A DNA stretch of 64,000 bases from Blastopirellula sp. J2-11 (GCF_024584705.1 NZ_CP097384.1:3906001-3970000); one strand, 5' to 3'; positions 33,005 through 43,277 are shown, numbered from the stretch's first letter. Numbers and translations are program-made. Notes: generated by a model not told the origin, from the sequence alone.

Positions 33005-35961
33005 GAAATCGTCAATTCATGCGGCGCCCGGGCCACCAACTGGTCGAGCCCTGGCCCTAGTCCATACGAGGCGGCCAACAGTTTAAGGGGATGAACCGTC
33101 GACTTAGCGGTCCCCTGCTCCATTTGCATCTTACACGCGCTGCATTCCGACGATCCGATTTGGATTTGCGGATCACGCAATGAAGAAATCATATCCCAGC
33201 CGGCTCGCAAGCTGCTGCGAAAGTTCTTTTTCGACAGGCCAAACGCTCCCGCCATGCCGGAACACCCTTTTTCAATTAAGCGTAACTGCAAGCCAGGCAC
33301 CAGCTTTAGCAAGCGTGCGCCAGCCGATTCTTCGTATAGCGCGCGAATGTGGCAAGGAGTATGATAGCCAACCGACACATGGAGCGGACGGAAATCAAGA
33401 TTCAGCTCGCCGCTTTGATGCAGCCCCCAAATGTAGTGGCAAGCCTCGGTCGTACCGGAGGCGACCAGATCGGCCTCTTCGCTTCCTAACAGTTGGCGAT
33501 ATTCATGCTTGAGACACATCACCGCCGAAGGTTCGGTCGCGACGATTTCGTAGCCTTGTCGAACCGCTTCAGCGAGCAAGCGAAGATTTTGCTGGGCTAA
33601 CTTCTTCGCCGGCGGCGTCGCTCCCAACGCGATCGCCGGCATGCCGGAGACGGTTTGCCCCAAGTGAACATAGACGGCGACGCCGTTGTGTTCGAGGATT
33701 GAGACCAACGCTTCGGCCAATTGCGGATCGAACAAGTTGGCGTACATATCGACAAAGAACAAAACCTTGCGCCCGCTCCGCCGCGTCGGACGGCTCAAGC
33801 GCCGGCGCTGCGCCAGTCGCAAAAAAGATCGGCGGGCGAACAGCGGCAACTTGCGACCTTGAGCGATGCCGAAAAACTTTTCCATCAACCAGCGTGCGCC
33901 CCGATTGCGGATCGCCCAATTGGCGAGCGGTCGGAAAAAGTGCCCCCACGCCGCCCAACGATCAATCCGCGCCAAGACCGAGTCGCTGAACGACAGCCCG
34001 TTCGTTTCGTAGTACTGCGCTTTAACTTCAGTAACGATCTTCGGAATATCAACCGTCGCCGGACATTCGATCCGGCATTGATGACAGTTAACGCATAAGT
34101 CGACGATTCGCCGAAACGGCTCGGTCGCCATCTCTTCGGGCGCGATATGGCCCGTCATCACGCCGCGCAGCAGATTTGCTTTGGCGCGTGGAGACGCTTC
34201 TTCTTTCGGCTCAAACCGAAAGATCGGGCACATCCGCGCATCCGCGCCGCTGGTGCGGCAGCGTGCGCAGCCGTTACACGCACGTACGGCGGCGCCCATT
34301 TCCTCGGTCGTCCAAGCCAAGGTCAGCTCTTCATCTCGAATCCCGCGTCTGACCGGCTGCGCATCGCCGGCTTCGCTTTGGGCGACTGCCGAAAGTGGGC
34401 GAATTAAGGTTTCTAACGGCCGCGTCGTCGTGACGATCTTCTTGCCGGGATTCAAGATTCCAACCGGGTCAAACAACCGCTTGATCTCTTGGAACACGGC
34501 GTAAAGCGGACCGAACTGGCGTTCGAGATAAGGAGTGCGGCTTAGTCCATCGCCGTTTTGTCCACTGATCGTACCGTGAATCGCCAGCGCTTCTTCGTAC
34601 AAGTCCGACGCAACCCGCTCTAACCGCGCGACATCTTCCGGATCGGCCAGATTTAGCAGCGGGCGAATGTGCAACTGCCCTTGGCCAGCATGCGCGAACA
34701 GCGACGCGGTCACGTGATGTTTCTTCAGCACGTTTTGGGTGGTCGTTAAAAATTCCGGCAGCCGATTCGGCGGAATCGCGAGATCTTCCAAATAGGGAAG
34801 CGGCCGGGTCGTTCCCTTCAGCCGATAAAGAATCGGCGCGATGCGTCGCGCCAACTCCCAGTAAACGCCAACTTCTTCTGGCGAAGTGGTCACAATCGCA
34901 TGAAACGCCCAACGACGACGGCGGCGAATTCGATCGACCGTCTGGTTCAAGCGATCCTGCACTTCGGTCGTGCTCTCGCCGGGTATCTCGACCAGCAGCA
35001 TCGCTTCCGCTTCGGTTGGGATCAAATTGAAGTAGCGTCGATCGGTCTCGCGGGCAATCGCTAACACACGGCGATCCAACAGATCGCAAGCCGATGCGCC
35101 AAGCGCCGGAATCTCGATCGCCGCTTTCGCCGCCAGATCAAGCTTCTCAAAAAACAGCAGCACCAGGCCGCGATGCTTGATCTTGGGAGAGATGCGGAGC
35201 TTCGCCTCGGTGATCAGGCCGAGCGTTCCTTCCGATCCGACCAGCAACTTGGAGACGTCGAGGATTCCATTTTCCAGCACTCCGCCCAGTTGGTACCCGG
35301 CTCGATTGACGGCGGTCGCCGGAGCATGTTTTTCGATCAGCGCCTTATTGCGCTGCAAGATATCGACCAGGCCGGCGCAAATGCGGGCACGTTCAGAATC
35401 GCCTTGCAGCGCGGTCTCGATCGGTTCTTCGCCAAACTCAACCAGATCTCCATTGGCGAGAATGACCTGCAGGCTTTCGACATGATCGCGAGCCGAACCA
35501 TGCAGCAACCAGTGACTGCCGCTCGCGTCGACCGAGATCACGCCGCCCATCGTCGCGATCGCACGATTTGCGGGATCCGGGCCAAAGATCTTTCCAGACT
35601 CGGCGAGTTGGCGATTGAGTTGCGCCAGGATCACGCCCGGTTGCACCCGAACCGTCTGATCTCCATATTCGACCACGCGCCGCAGCGCATGTGCGAAATC
35701 AATGACGATGCCGCTTCCTAGCGATTCGCCGGCCAGACCGCTGCCGGCGCCGCGAGCATGGACTGGGATCTGATTTTCGTTGGCGTAACGAACGCACGCG
35801 ACAACCTCTTGCGCGCGGCGCGGTCGGACCACCGCCAGCGGCTTGATCTCAAAAATGCTGGCGTCGGTCGCGTACATCTGCAACGACAGGTCGTCGCAGA
35901 GGACTTCGCAGTCGATCACGCCGCGCAGATCAGCTCGGATTCGTTCCCGTTCCGGATCCAT
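33001..35961 (-). CDS. Fused FAD-linked oxidase and Fe-S oxidoreductase (GlcD-GlcF/YdiJ type)
   Basis: A 986-residue protein. Residues 30-500 are an FAD-linked oxidase (VRPRRAQEVVACVRYANENQ, RGAGSGLAGES; C-terminal lobe HAGQGQLHIRP). Two 4Fe-4S binding segments follow: CNGCARCRTSGADARMCP and CVNCHQCRIECP. The last third has CCG-type cysteine blocks (GYHTPCHIRAL, KGCSGMAG). Fusion proteins of this kind act as D-lactate or other 2-hydroxyacid dehydrogenases that pass electrons to the quinone pool. The substrate cannot be read here. It is 18 bp after the zinc-ribbon membrane protein and coupled to moaD. Confidence 0.87.
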   Translation of the reverse strand: MDPERERIRADLRGVIDCEVLCDDLSLQMYATDASIFEIKPLAVVRPRRAQEVVACVRYANENQIPVHARGAGSGLAGESLGSGIVIDFAHALRRVVEYGDQTVRVQPGVILAQLNRQLAESGKIFGPDPANRAIATMGGVISVDASGSHWLLHGSARDHVESLQVILANGDLVEFGEEPIETALQGDSERARICAGLVDILQRNKALIEKHAPATAVNRAGYQLGGVLENGILDVSKLLVGSEGTLGLITEAKLRISPKIKHRGLVLLFFEKLDLAAKAAIEIPALGASACDLLDRRVLAIARETDRRYFNLIPTEAEAMLLVEIPGESTTEVQDRLNQTVDRIRRRRRWAFHAIVTTSPEEVGVYWELARRIAPILYRLKGTTRPLPYLEDLAIPPNRLPEFLTTTQNVLKKHHVTASLFAHAGQGQLHIRPLLNLADPEDVARLERVASDLYEEALAIHGTISGQNGDGLSRTPYLERQFGPLYAVFQEIKRLFDPVGILNPGKKIVTTTRPLETLIRPLSAVAQSEAGDAQPVRRGIRDEELTLAWTTEEMGAAVRACNGCARCRTSGADARMCPIFRFEPKEEASPRAKANLLRGVMTGHIAPEEMATEPFRRIVDLCVNCHQCRIECPATVDIPKIVTEVKAQYYETNGLSFSDSVLARIDRWAAWGHFFRPLANWAIRNRGARWLMEKFFGIAQGRKLPLFARRSFLRLAQRRRLSRPTRRSGRKVLFFVDMYANLFDPQLAEALVSILEHNGVAVYVHLGQTVSGMPAIALGATPPAKKLAQQNLRLLAEAVRQGYEIVATEPSAVMCLKHEYRQLLGSEEADLVASGTTEACHYIWGLHQSGELNLDFRPLHVSVGYHTPCHIRALYEESAGARLLKLVPGLQLRLIEKGCSGMAGAFGLSKKNFRSSLRAGWDMISSLRDPQIQIGSSECSACKMQMEQGTAKSTVHPLKLLAASYGLGPGLDQLVARAPHELTIS

Positions 35962-35979
35962 GAATCTCCAAAATACCGC

Positions 35980-36450
35980 TTAGGCGCTGGGAGGTTGTTT
36001 TCCCAGGCGAGCCGCTTGTTGACGGTGACGTTCGTGCGTTTCTAAATCGAACGGATGATGAGAGTCGATGCCCGGAACGTTCCGATATTCAGCGCCGCAG
36101 CGATAACATTTTAACTGATTGCCGACGACCAATAACAACAGCATGTCCAACAGGGCCGAACCAAACAAAATGACAAATGTCAGGATCACTTGATGGTAAT
36201 ACCAAGTCACGCAGCTCAGTCCGATGCCGACGGCGACAATCAAAACGCCGAGCCATTGCGGAAAGTCTTTCCGCACGTATAACTCGCGGCTAGGGCAGAC
36301 CATGCAGCGCGATAAGCGCTCGTCTTGGATCGCATCGTTCGGTACGCGCGTTTCCGCCTGGCAATGCGGACAGGTCAACTGTTCGCAGTTTTCTTCAACG
36401 GCGACGCGCCCAGGGGCTTCGCACTTTGGACAGATGTAATCAATCTTCAT
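35980..36450 (-). CDS. Zinc-ribbon membrane protein of unknown function
   Basis: A 156-residue protein. The N-terminus is a zinc ribbon (YICPKCEAPGRV ... LTCPHCQAET), a second Cys pair is CMVCPSRELY, and a third is KCYRCGAEYR after the membrane part. Two hydrophobic helices lie near residues 68-105 (WLGVLIVAVGIGLSCV, VILTFVILFGSALLDMLLL). The cytoplasmic tail is His-rich. It belongs to the minus-strand series between a larger membrane protein and the FAD/Fe-S gene. Confidence 0.8.
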   Translation of the reverse strand: MKIDYICPKCEAPGRVAVEENCEQLTCPHCQAETRVPNDAIQDERLSRCMVCPSRELYVRKDFPQWLGVLIVAVGIGLSCVTWYYHQVILTFVILFGSALLDMLLLLVVGNQLKCYRCGAEYRNVPGIDSHHPFDLETHERHRQQAARLGKQPPSA

Positions 36451-36500
36451 CGCAGCCAGATCCCCTTCAGCTGGGGCGATTTCGACGTAAACTCTCTATA

Positions 36501-37247
36501 TCATAAGGGATAGGGCAAGCCCCGTGATAGTAGCTGCGACGAGAGTTCCCCCAAGAAGACGCAGATCACGGCTACGTAAAGTATGCCGGTTGCGCTTTGC
36601 GTATTCGGGATTTTCAGCGTTTGCCACGTCATGGCCGCCAAAACCCAAACGGCGACAAACCCCCACAGCCAGCGCAGAGCGAGAAAAGTTCCCCCCAAAG
36701 CGTCCAGTTGCGGCCACTGCCGCACGTCTCCCCACGCGCACAACAGACACCGCAACAGCGCGGCGACCACCGCCAATAAGACCAGCCGATTGAGCGGAGC
36801 CAGTTTCATGCCGGGATTGTTCAGGTACCAATGCCCCAGCAGCATCGCCAACGTGACGCTTCCCAGCAGCAAGCCGCCGGTCACAAAATCAACCGCGCCG
36901 GCCACTTGGTCTGCGCCGGTCACCGCCATGCTTCCGGCGACCCCGCAGAGTATGGTGAAAATCGCGATTCCGATCTTGCCGGCCAACGCATATTCGTAAA
37001 GCCACAAAACCGCCGCGACATAGCTGGCCACGGCCGCCGATATCGCAGCGCCGTAGAAGTAGAAGCTCGAGACCGCTTCGATCGGGCCGATCGTGGTTCC
37101 TGCTGCGGCGGCTCCGGCGGTCAATCCAAGTCCAATCCAGAGGTGAACCCGATAGAATCCGGCGTCAACTTGTCGACTGGAGGTCACCAACATGGCGACT
37201 CCCAAACCAAATGCAAGCCGCAAGAGAAATTGAATGAGTACGTCCAC
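36501..37247 (-). CDS. Polytopic membrane protein, unknown
   Basis: A 248-residue protein of about seven or eight hydrophobic helices (for example AAISAAVASYVAAVLWLYEYAL and FVAVWVLAAMTWQTL). There is no recognised domain. The first residues MDVLIQFLLRLAFGLGVAMLV look like a signal anchor. It precedes the zinc-ribbon membrane protein by 50 bp on the same strand, so they may work together. Confidence 0.75.
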   Translation of the reverse strand: MDVLIQFLLRLAFGLGVAMLVTSSRQVDAGFYRVHLWIGLGLTAGAAAAGTTIGPIEAVSSFYFYGAAISAAVASYVAAVLWLYEYALAGKIGIAIFTILCGVAGSMAVTGADQVAGAVDFVTGGLLLGSVTLAMLLGHWYLNNPGMKLAPLNRLVLLAVVAALLRCLLCAWGDVRQWPQLDALGGTFLALRWLWGFVAVWVLAAMTWQTLKIPNTQSATGILYVAVICVFLGELSSQLLSRGLPYPL

Positions 37248-37303
37248 GTCGAACCCCTGGCGTCAATCGAGCGTTCGCATCGTAAGCGGCCGCTACGGCA
37301 GCG

Positions 37304-37963
37304 TCAATTGGCGCTTGCTGGCAAGGGAAACGGTGGACGCCCTATCGAATGCGGATCGATGTCCGTGTCCGATAGCCAACGGATCAGTTGCTCGCCTCGA
37401 CGAATCGGGTTGGTTTCGGCCAGCAATTGTTGTTTCAGACGCAGCGGCCACGGCAAAGCATAGGCGGTGGCGTCGGTCATGACTTCGAGAGAAGGAGAAG
37501 TTCCGAGCGAAGGTTGCTCGAACATTTGCGAAAATTCCGTCTTAGCGAGCGCCCTCTTCAGTCGAGTTGCGACTTCGCTTGACTCGTTGGTTCCACCAGC
37601 GGCGGAGCCGAGCAAATCTTGAACCTGCGCTGTGCGATAAGACGACACGGACGGAATCTCATACAAAATCCGCGCACGCTGCATGCCGCGCATCAGAATG
37701 TTCGACGTTCCGTCGTCGTGCGTTTCACAGGCGACAATCTCGCCGACGCATACGACCTCATGCAACGCGGGACTCTGATCGTATTGTGGTTGCCAGCCGC
37801 GTCGCAACAGGGCCATCGCAATCTGGCCGTCATCTTCCTTCGCTTGCTCCAGCAATTCTCGATATCGCGGCTCAAAGATAAAGAGCGGCTGCAACACGCC
37901 TGGAAAAAGGACCAGATTGGGCAAAGGAAAGAGTCGAATTGGATACGAAGTCAACGAAGCCAT
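37304..37963 (-). CDS. LON substrate-binding-domain protein
   Basis: A 219-residue protein carrying only the N-terminal domain of Lon. The domain is seen in PIRLFPLPNLVLFPGVLQPLFIFEPRYRELLEQA and VGEIVACETHDDGTSNILMRGMQRARI. There is no ATPase or protease domain. Stand-alone LON-domain proteins are common and of uncertain function. The ATG at 37963 (MASLTSYPIRLF) is preferred over the codon at 37999, which adds a hydrophobic leader without a family match. Confidence 0.85.
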   Translation of the reverse strand: MASLTSYPIRLFPLPNLVLFPGVLQPLFIFEPRYRELLEQAKEDDGQIAMALLRRGWQPQYDQSPALHEVVCVGEIVACETHDDGTSNILMRGMQRARILYEIPSVSSYRTAQVQDLLGSAAGGTNESSEVATRLKRALAKTEFSQMFEQPSLGTSPSLEVMTDATAYALPWPLRLKQQLLAETNPIRRGEQLIRWLSDTDIDPHSIGRPPFPLPASAN

Positions 37964-38007
37964 AACCCAGAGCCAAAAAAACAACGAAGTGACGAACAAA
38001 CCCTAGT

Positions 38008-38424
38008 TTAGTCGGGATTTTCGGAGTTGGGCTCGTCGATTGCGGCGGAATGGCGTAAATCAGGAATCTTCTCGACGTCGATCACCCCAACAGGGTAGGT
38101 CTCGGTGCTCGCGACGATCTCGCGGCAACAGTTCTCCATCTCTGTAAACAGCAGTTCCAAATCGAGCCCCAAATATTCGGGACGGTATTTACCCAGATAG
38201 TTGCGGCTGGAATGGAATAGCTTGACCGCGCCGCGCGTATTCTCGTTGACAAAATGGTGCAAGCAAACCGCGGTCTGAATCAACCCTTGATAGAACTCGC
38301 GAACTTCACCGGACGAATCGGCCCACAATTCTTCCCAGACATCGTGCGCCTCGAAATATTCGCAATCGTTGAACAGGCGAATCCCTTCGAGATAGCGTGG
38401 ATCGTACTCGACCGAATCGTTCAC
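38008..38424 (-). CDS. DUF309 family protein
   Basis: A 138-residue helical protein. The hallmark is NDCEYFEAHDVWEELWAD, followed by FYQGLIQTAVCLHHF and a later SSRNYLGKYRPEYLG. The His/Glu pairs suggest a metal-binding helical bundle, but no function is established. It ends next to the LON-domain gene and starts 19 bp downstream of the large cytochrome gene's stop. Confidence 0.9.
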   Translation of the reverse strand: MNDSVEYDPRYLEGIRLFNDCEYFEAHDVWEELWADSSGEVREFYQGLIQTAVCLHHFVNENTRGAVKLFHSSRNYLGKYRPEYLGLDLELLFTEMENCCREIVASTETYPVGVIDVEKIPDLRHSAAIDEPNSENPD

Positions 38425-38443
38425 GGGATTGGCTTTCTAGAGA

Positions 38444-41400
38444 TCAGGGGGACGACGGCGTCCCGTTCTCAACCGAAACGTTGGCTCGTTGCGCGGACAA
38501 GTAAGTCGCCAGATCGTAAAATTCGCTCTCTTGCAGCGCATCGGCGACGTTGTCCGGCATCAGCGATAAGCGACTGGAGCGTCTCTCCTCGATCTCGTCA
38601 ACGGCGATGATTCGCTCTTTACCAAGCGAATCGACCACCGCCAACTTCTCGGCGTTCTCGCTGCGGACCAGTCCGGTGAGGACTTCGCCGCTGACCAGTC
38701 GCAAGATCGACGTGCGAAACGCCTGATCCACATTTTGGTTGGGCAACAGAACATCTTCCAGCACGCGTTCTACTCCGCGATTGCCAATTCCGTCAAGTTG
38801 CGGCCCCACGAGCGCCCCCTCTCCCGAAATTTGATGACATGCGGCGCAATGCTTTTTAAACATCGCCGCCCCCTTCGCGAGATCGCCGGTCGACTGCTGC
38901 AGGCCGGCGATTCGCTGGGTCAGCAGTTCTTGACGCGCGGTATCGGCGGCCAGTGAACTGACATCCACTTTTTCGACCAGCATCTGCAACGTGTCGTCGG
39001 CATGCAGTCGTAATTTTTCACGCAGCGACACGTCGGCCAACAGCGCCGCCGGCAGCTTGCCTTCATCGACCAGTTGCAGCAGCAATTTGGCGCCGATCAC
39101 AGTCGATCCCAACTCGTCCGCCAGCTTCCGGCTGCTGGAAAAATCAAAATAGGTCGCCGCCTGACGATAGACCTCCAGGGCGTCAGCTGCTTCCGGATTG
39201 CAGATAGTGTCGACCAGCCGAACGTCGATCGCAGCAGGCCAAATGCCGGCGCCTACACGTGCGGCCAAAGGGCGATAGATCACCGCCGCGCCGCGGCTAG
39301 TCAATTGAATCGCCAACGGACGTTGCAATTGCGGTTCTTCCGTCTTCAGGATCAAGCGTCGAATCACTGCTTGATCGGCCTTGTCTCGCAGTGAAGCGGC
39401 GAGTTCCGCAAAGGCGGTCAGCACTACAAATCGTTCCGCAGGCGAAGTCTCCGGCAGTTGCATCTCCTGCGAATCAAGATCGCCCAGCGCGATCCAGGCA
39501 TACGAACCGCCACGATCTTGATCGACCACTTCCAAATATCCCAGCTGACCGGCGTACGGTTTCAAATCCCACGCGACGCGGGTCGCGATGTCGGTTCGCG
39601 GCGCGTCTACTTTCGCGACGACTTCGCCGGTCGCCAGGCGAAGTTGGACAAAATTTTCTCCCTGCGCTGGTTCGCGAGGAAAACGATTGTGACCGGCGAC
39701 GCGAAACGAGAACGTCTCTGGCAATTCAAACTGCGGCCCGCGTAAACGCCCACTTTTCTGCTCGCCGCCGGGGAGACTCGAAAGCATCCGATGCGGTTTG
39801 CCTGCTTCGTCTATGCGCGTCTCGAAATTCCAAGGAGGCGCCGTCGCTTCTTGATCAGGCGGCGACGCAAAGCTCCAAGCCGACGAATTTTCGTCGATCT
39901 CTTCTTCCAGTCGCTCGAGCAATTGATTCACGGTTTGGACCAATCGGGCAGGGATCTCGCCGCGGGCGGCTGCGCCTTGCGTGATCGGCAACAAGACCCG
40001 CAACTGGGTCGCCAGATCTGGCGGCAAATCGGCAGTCACGACATCGATCAAAGTAGTGATCGCCGCCGGCGACGCATATTGGCTCGCGTTTTCCAGCGCC
40101 TGGCTGGAAAAATCGCGCTGCAGTCGAATGGTCGGCCAGTGCGTCAATAAGAAGTCGGCGCCTTGTGGAGAGCGTGACGCGATCGCGATTTCAGAGAGGA
40201 GCAATATTTCAATTTTCACCCATTCAACGCTGGACAGCGACGCCATGACCTCTGCATCGCGAAAGTGCTCTCGCAGTGCAATCCGCGCCGTCATCGCTAG
40301 ATGACTGTCATCCTTTCGTATCCCCTTCCACAGGCTTAGCAGTGGCCTGACATTTTCGAGATGAGGGTGTCGTCCCAGCGCATCGGCCGCCGCACGAGCG
40401 ACGAACGCATCTTGATCTTGCAAACTGGCGATCGCCAATTGGCGATGCGCGTCAGTCCAAACGGCGAGACCAACTTCGCCGAGAATGCGCATCGCATGGA
40501 CGCGCACGAGTGGATCCTGATCCTCGGCGAGTCTCTGCAGTTCGGCAAGTTCCAGCAGCCCCAGTCTCGCCAAACACCACGCAGCATGGGCGCGAGTGAC
40601 GGAATCGTCGGACTGGATCGCGTCACGCAGCGGGTCTTGGGCCTCGGCGCCAATTCGATCCACCAATTGATGCGTCGCCAACAGACGCGTCGTTAGATTG
40701 GGATCGGCCAAGCTGTCGATCAGCGCCGAAACATCGGCAGCGGCTAAATTGGGCGTCTTTTGGTGAGCGCGGTCGGCGCCCTCTCCTTCGTACGTGATTC
40801 GCCAAATGCGACCACGATGTCGATCGCGACCAGGATGTTCGAGCGGGACTTCGTAATGACCGATGATTTTGTTGTAAAAGTCGGCGACATACAAAGCGCC
40901 ATCCGGTCCTAGCTGCACATCGACTGGCCGAAACCAAGGATCGGTCGATTGCACAAAGTCATCGCACGCGATCGCCTGAATGGTTGAGCCGTGATACTCC
41001 AACCGATTCCGATTGATCCGGCTGGTCATTACATTGCCGGAGAAAAAATTGCCGCGATACTCGGCCGGAAATCGATTGTCGTCATAGCGAACCACGCCGG
41101 CGATCGCGGTAGAGCCGTGCAAGTGCTCCATCATCGGCGGCACAAACCCCAGACCATCGTCGGGTCGACCGAAGCTGGGATAAAATCCCCCGCGCAACAG
41201 TTGATAGATCGGCTTGCTGTGGCAATCGGCCGTGAACAGATTCCCCCATGGATCCAGCGCCATGCCAAACGGATTGACCTGACCATGGGTAAAATGCTCG
41301 ACCCGCTGACCATCGAGCCGCATTCGGTAGGTATTGCCGGAAGTCATCTCTACCCGATGACCATCAGCGCCGGCCACGCTAGTCACGTTGCTAAAACCAT

Positions 41401-41962
41401 GACACGCATAGAGCCAGCCATCAAATCCACGGCGAAACGAATTGTTCATGCCATGAGTGTCGCGATCATAACCCATAGGGCCATACAACACGGTTCGCTC
41501 ATCAGCGACGTCATCACCATCAACATCGCGTAACAGATAAATATTGGGGATGCTATAGACAACGCAACCGCCGGCAAAGGGATAGAGCCCGATCGGGATG
41601 TTCAGACCATCCGCAAAAACAATCGTCTTGTCAGCGCGACCATCTCCGTCGGTATCTTCCAAGATCTTGATCGCATCGCGTCCCGGCTGGCCAACCGGGA
41701 CGGGATAGGGGTATTCCAGCGTTTCGGTCACCCAGAGTCGCCCCCGAGCGTCAAACGCCATATTCAGCGGCTTAGCGATCTGGGGCTCGGCGGCGAACAG
41801 ATCCATGCGAAATCCGCTGGGGAGCGTAAACGAGGCTTGCTCGGCGGCAGGCGTCAGCGGGTCGGTCGGGCGAACGTTGCTTTGAAAAGGATCTTCCGCC
41901 CAGCAATAGGCGGAAAGCAAGAGCAACCACGCTCCCAAGGAAAGAGCAGGAGTTTTCAGCAT
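38444..41962 (-). CDS. PVC-type membrane-bound dehydrogenase/cytochrome c with HEAT repeats (1172 aa)
   Basis: A large secreted protein typical of Planctomycetes and Verrucomicrobia. After a signal peptide (ALSLGAWLLLLSAYCWA) comes a beta-propeller of the soluble glucose dehydrogenase type (FDARGRLWVTETLEYP, LEDTDGDGRADKTIVFADGL, GPDGALYVADFYNKIIGHYE). HEAT repeats follow (HAAWCLARLGLLELAELQRL). Near residue 1040 is a single cytochrome c motif CAACH, then GPQLDGIGNRG. It likely passes electrons from a sugar or alcohol substrate. The substrate is unknown. Confidence 0.85.
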   Translation of the reverse strand: MLKTPALSLGAWLLLLSAYCWAEDPFQSNVRPTDPLTPAAEQASFTLPSGFRMDLFAAEPQIAKPLNMAFDARGRLWVTETLEYPYPVPVGQPGRDAIKILEDTDGDGRADKTIVFADGLNIPIGLYPFAGGCVVYSIPNIYLLRDVDGDDVADERTVLYGPMGYDRDTHGMNNSFRRGFDGWLYACHGFSNVTSVAGADGHRVEMTSGNTYRMRLDGQRVEHFTHGQVNPFGMALDPWGNLFTADCHSKPIYQLLRGGFYPSFGRPDDGLGFVPPMMEHLHGSTAIAGVVRYDDNRFPAEYRGNFFSGNVMTSRINRNRLEYHGSTIQAIACDDFVQSTDPWFRPVDVQLGPDGALYVADFYNKIIGHYEVPLEHPGRDRHRGRIWRITYEGEGADRAHQKTPNLAAADVSALIDSLADPNLTTRLLATHQLVDRIGAEAQDPLRDAIQSDDSVTRAHAAWCLARLGLLELAELQRLAEDQDPLVRVHAMRILGEVGLAVWTDAHRQLAIASLQDQDAFVARAAADALGRHPHLENVRPLLSLWKGIRKDDSHLAMTARIALREHFRDAEVMASLSSVEWVKIEILLLSEIAIASRSPQGADFLLTHWPTIRLQRDFSSQALENASQYASPAAITTLIDVVTADLPPDLATQLRVLLPITQGAAARGEIPARLVQTVNQLLERLEEEIDENSSAWSFASPPDQEATAPPWNFETRIDEAGKPHRMLSSLPGGEQKSGRLRGPQFELPETFSFRVAGHNRFPREPAQGENFVQLRLATGEVVAKVDAPRTDIATRVAWDLKPYAGQLGYLEVVDQDRGGSYAWIALGDLDSQEMQLPETSPAERFVVLTAFAELAASLRDKADQAVIRRLILKTEEPQLQRPLAIQLTSRGAAVIYRPLAARVGAGIWPAAIDVRLVDTICNPEAADALEVYRQAATYFDFSSSRKLADELGSTVIGAKLLLQLVDEGKLPAALLADVSLREKLRLHADDTLQMLVEKVDVSSLAADTARQELLTQRIAGLQQSTGDLAKGAAMFKKHCAACHQISGEGALVGPQLDGIGNRGVERVLEDVLLPNQNVDQAFRTSILRLVSGEVLTGLVRSENAEKLAVVDSLGKERIIAVDEIEERRSSRLSLMPDNVADALQESEFYDLATYLSAQRANVSVENGTPSSP

Positions 41963-42032
41963 TATTTGAGGGCCAGGAATGCCCGCGCGTCATCGTTGTT
42001 GCCTGACGCGCGGTCGGCGGTGGGAACTGGAA

Positions 42033-43277
42033 CTAGCTCATCGCTCCCCGGATCGCGGCTCCAACCACTGAAATCAAAACAAAGGCGCCGATGCGAAGCG
42101 ACCAGCAAAAGTAACAAGCGCTGGGCTTTTCGACGGTATCAAACTGCGTGTGGCAAGTTTGGCATTCCCACACCATATCACCACCCAGCGGACTGCCGCT
42201 CATCGACGGTTTTCTGCCTGACGGACTGGTGGGCCAGCGGCTTGGTTTCGACGGCGGTCGCACTTTCGGCGCCGGGGGAGTCACTTTCGGCGGAGCAGGC
42301 GAGCTCTTGGACGATCCATGCGACGGCGATTGATTCGCCCAAGGATCATAAGCCGGCGTATTGGAGGCAAGTTTTTCTGGTTCTCGCGCCGCAGGCTGAG
42401 CGGCGGGAATACTCGACTTCGCAAACTTCTCTTCAAATTCGCGAGCCAAACGGTCTCGTTCCGCCTCGAAATTGTTTTTGGGCTCCGTGCTCGACGGTGG
42501 AGGGAAAGAGCTCATCCCACTGGGCCCCATGCCCAGTCCGCTTGGTCGTCCCCGATCGCCGGGACCGGTATTCGATTCACTGGGCGTATTGTCGCTGGGA
42601 AATAGAGAGTTAGCGATCGCACCGTTGTTATCGATATTGTTGTTCTGGATACGGATCAAGATCGGGGGAAGCAGATCTCCTTCGCCGAGGATTTCCATCT
42701 GATCGTGGAGAAACCTCTGATCCATGTCGCTTAGTTTGTAGAAGTCGACGCTTTGCGCTTTGTTTCCTTGCAGCAGAATCACGTTCCCCTCAAAGATCCG
42801 CACAAACTTCGCCTTGATCCGATTTCCTTGGTTATCGGTCCAATAGCGAGTGCGTGCTAGTTCGCGACGTGCTTCCGCTTCTGAAGCATCCTTCTCTCCC
42901 GGCAGCAACTCTTTCTGCTTGTCCTGCATCCCTTCGCCATCGGAGGGCGAAGCGGCGGAGGCAAAAGGGTTCGACTGGAAAGTGTCGGGAGTGATTGGTT
43001 TTGCGGTGAAGGGATTGCCCTCCGTTTTTGTGGTTTTGTCGCGCAAGTCCTTGATACGGCGTTGGTCATCGTCGCTAAATTTTGAGAACGCGACCTTGAT
43101 CGTTTTGCCGTTGTCATTGCGGCGCAAAGTGACCTCGCCCGACGCGTCATAACTGACGAACTCGGCGTCGACGGATCGTCCTTCAGAATCTACCCAAATA
43201 CGTGCGTGAGCCCGGCTAGAAACACTCAACAGAATCAATGTCGCCAGACAAAATGCTAACTTGATACGGCCTGACAT
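42033..43277 (-). CDS. Secreted SHD1-domain protein with a C-terminal Cys-rich anchor
   Basis: A 414-residue protein. The start at 43277 (MSGRIKLAFCLATLILL) gives a signal peptide; the longer frame has none. Two SLA1-homology-1-like domains follow: ARIWVDSEGRSVDAEFVSY ... FSKFSDDDQRRI, and RYWTDNQGNRIKAKFVRI ... FYKLSDMDQRFLH. A Pro/Ser-rich linker leads to a Cys4-like segment (WECQTCHTQF, ACYFCWS) and a final hydrophobic stretch. SHD1 proteins are abundant in Planctomycetes, role unknown. Confidence 0.8.
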   Translation of the reverse strand: MSGRIKLAFCLATLILLSVSSRAHARIWVDSEGRSVDAEFVSYDASGEVTLRRNDNGKTIKVAFSKFSDDDQRRIKDLRDKTTKTEGNPFTAKPITPDTFQSNPFASAASPSDGEGMQDKQKELLPGEKDASEAEARRELARTRYWTDNQGNRIKAKFVRIFEGNVILLQGNKAQSVDFYKLSDMDQRFLHDQMEILGEGDLLPPILIRIQNNNIDNNGAIANSLFPSDNTPSESNTGPGDRGRPSGLGMGPSGMSSFPPPSSTEPKNNFEAERDRLAREFEEKFAKSSIPAAQPAAREPEKLASNTPAYDPWANQSPSHGSSKSSPAPPKVTPPAPKVRPPSKPSRWPTSPSGRKPSMSGSPLGGDMVWECQTCHTQFDTVEKPSACYFCWSLRIGAFVLISVVGAAIRGAMS

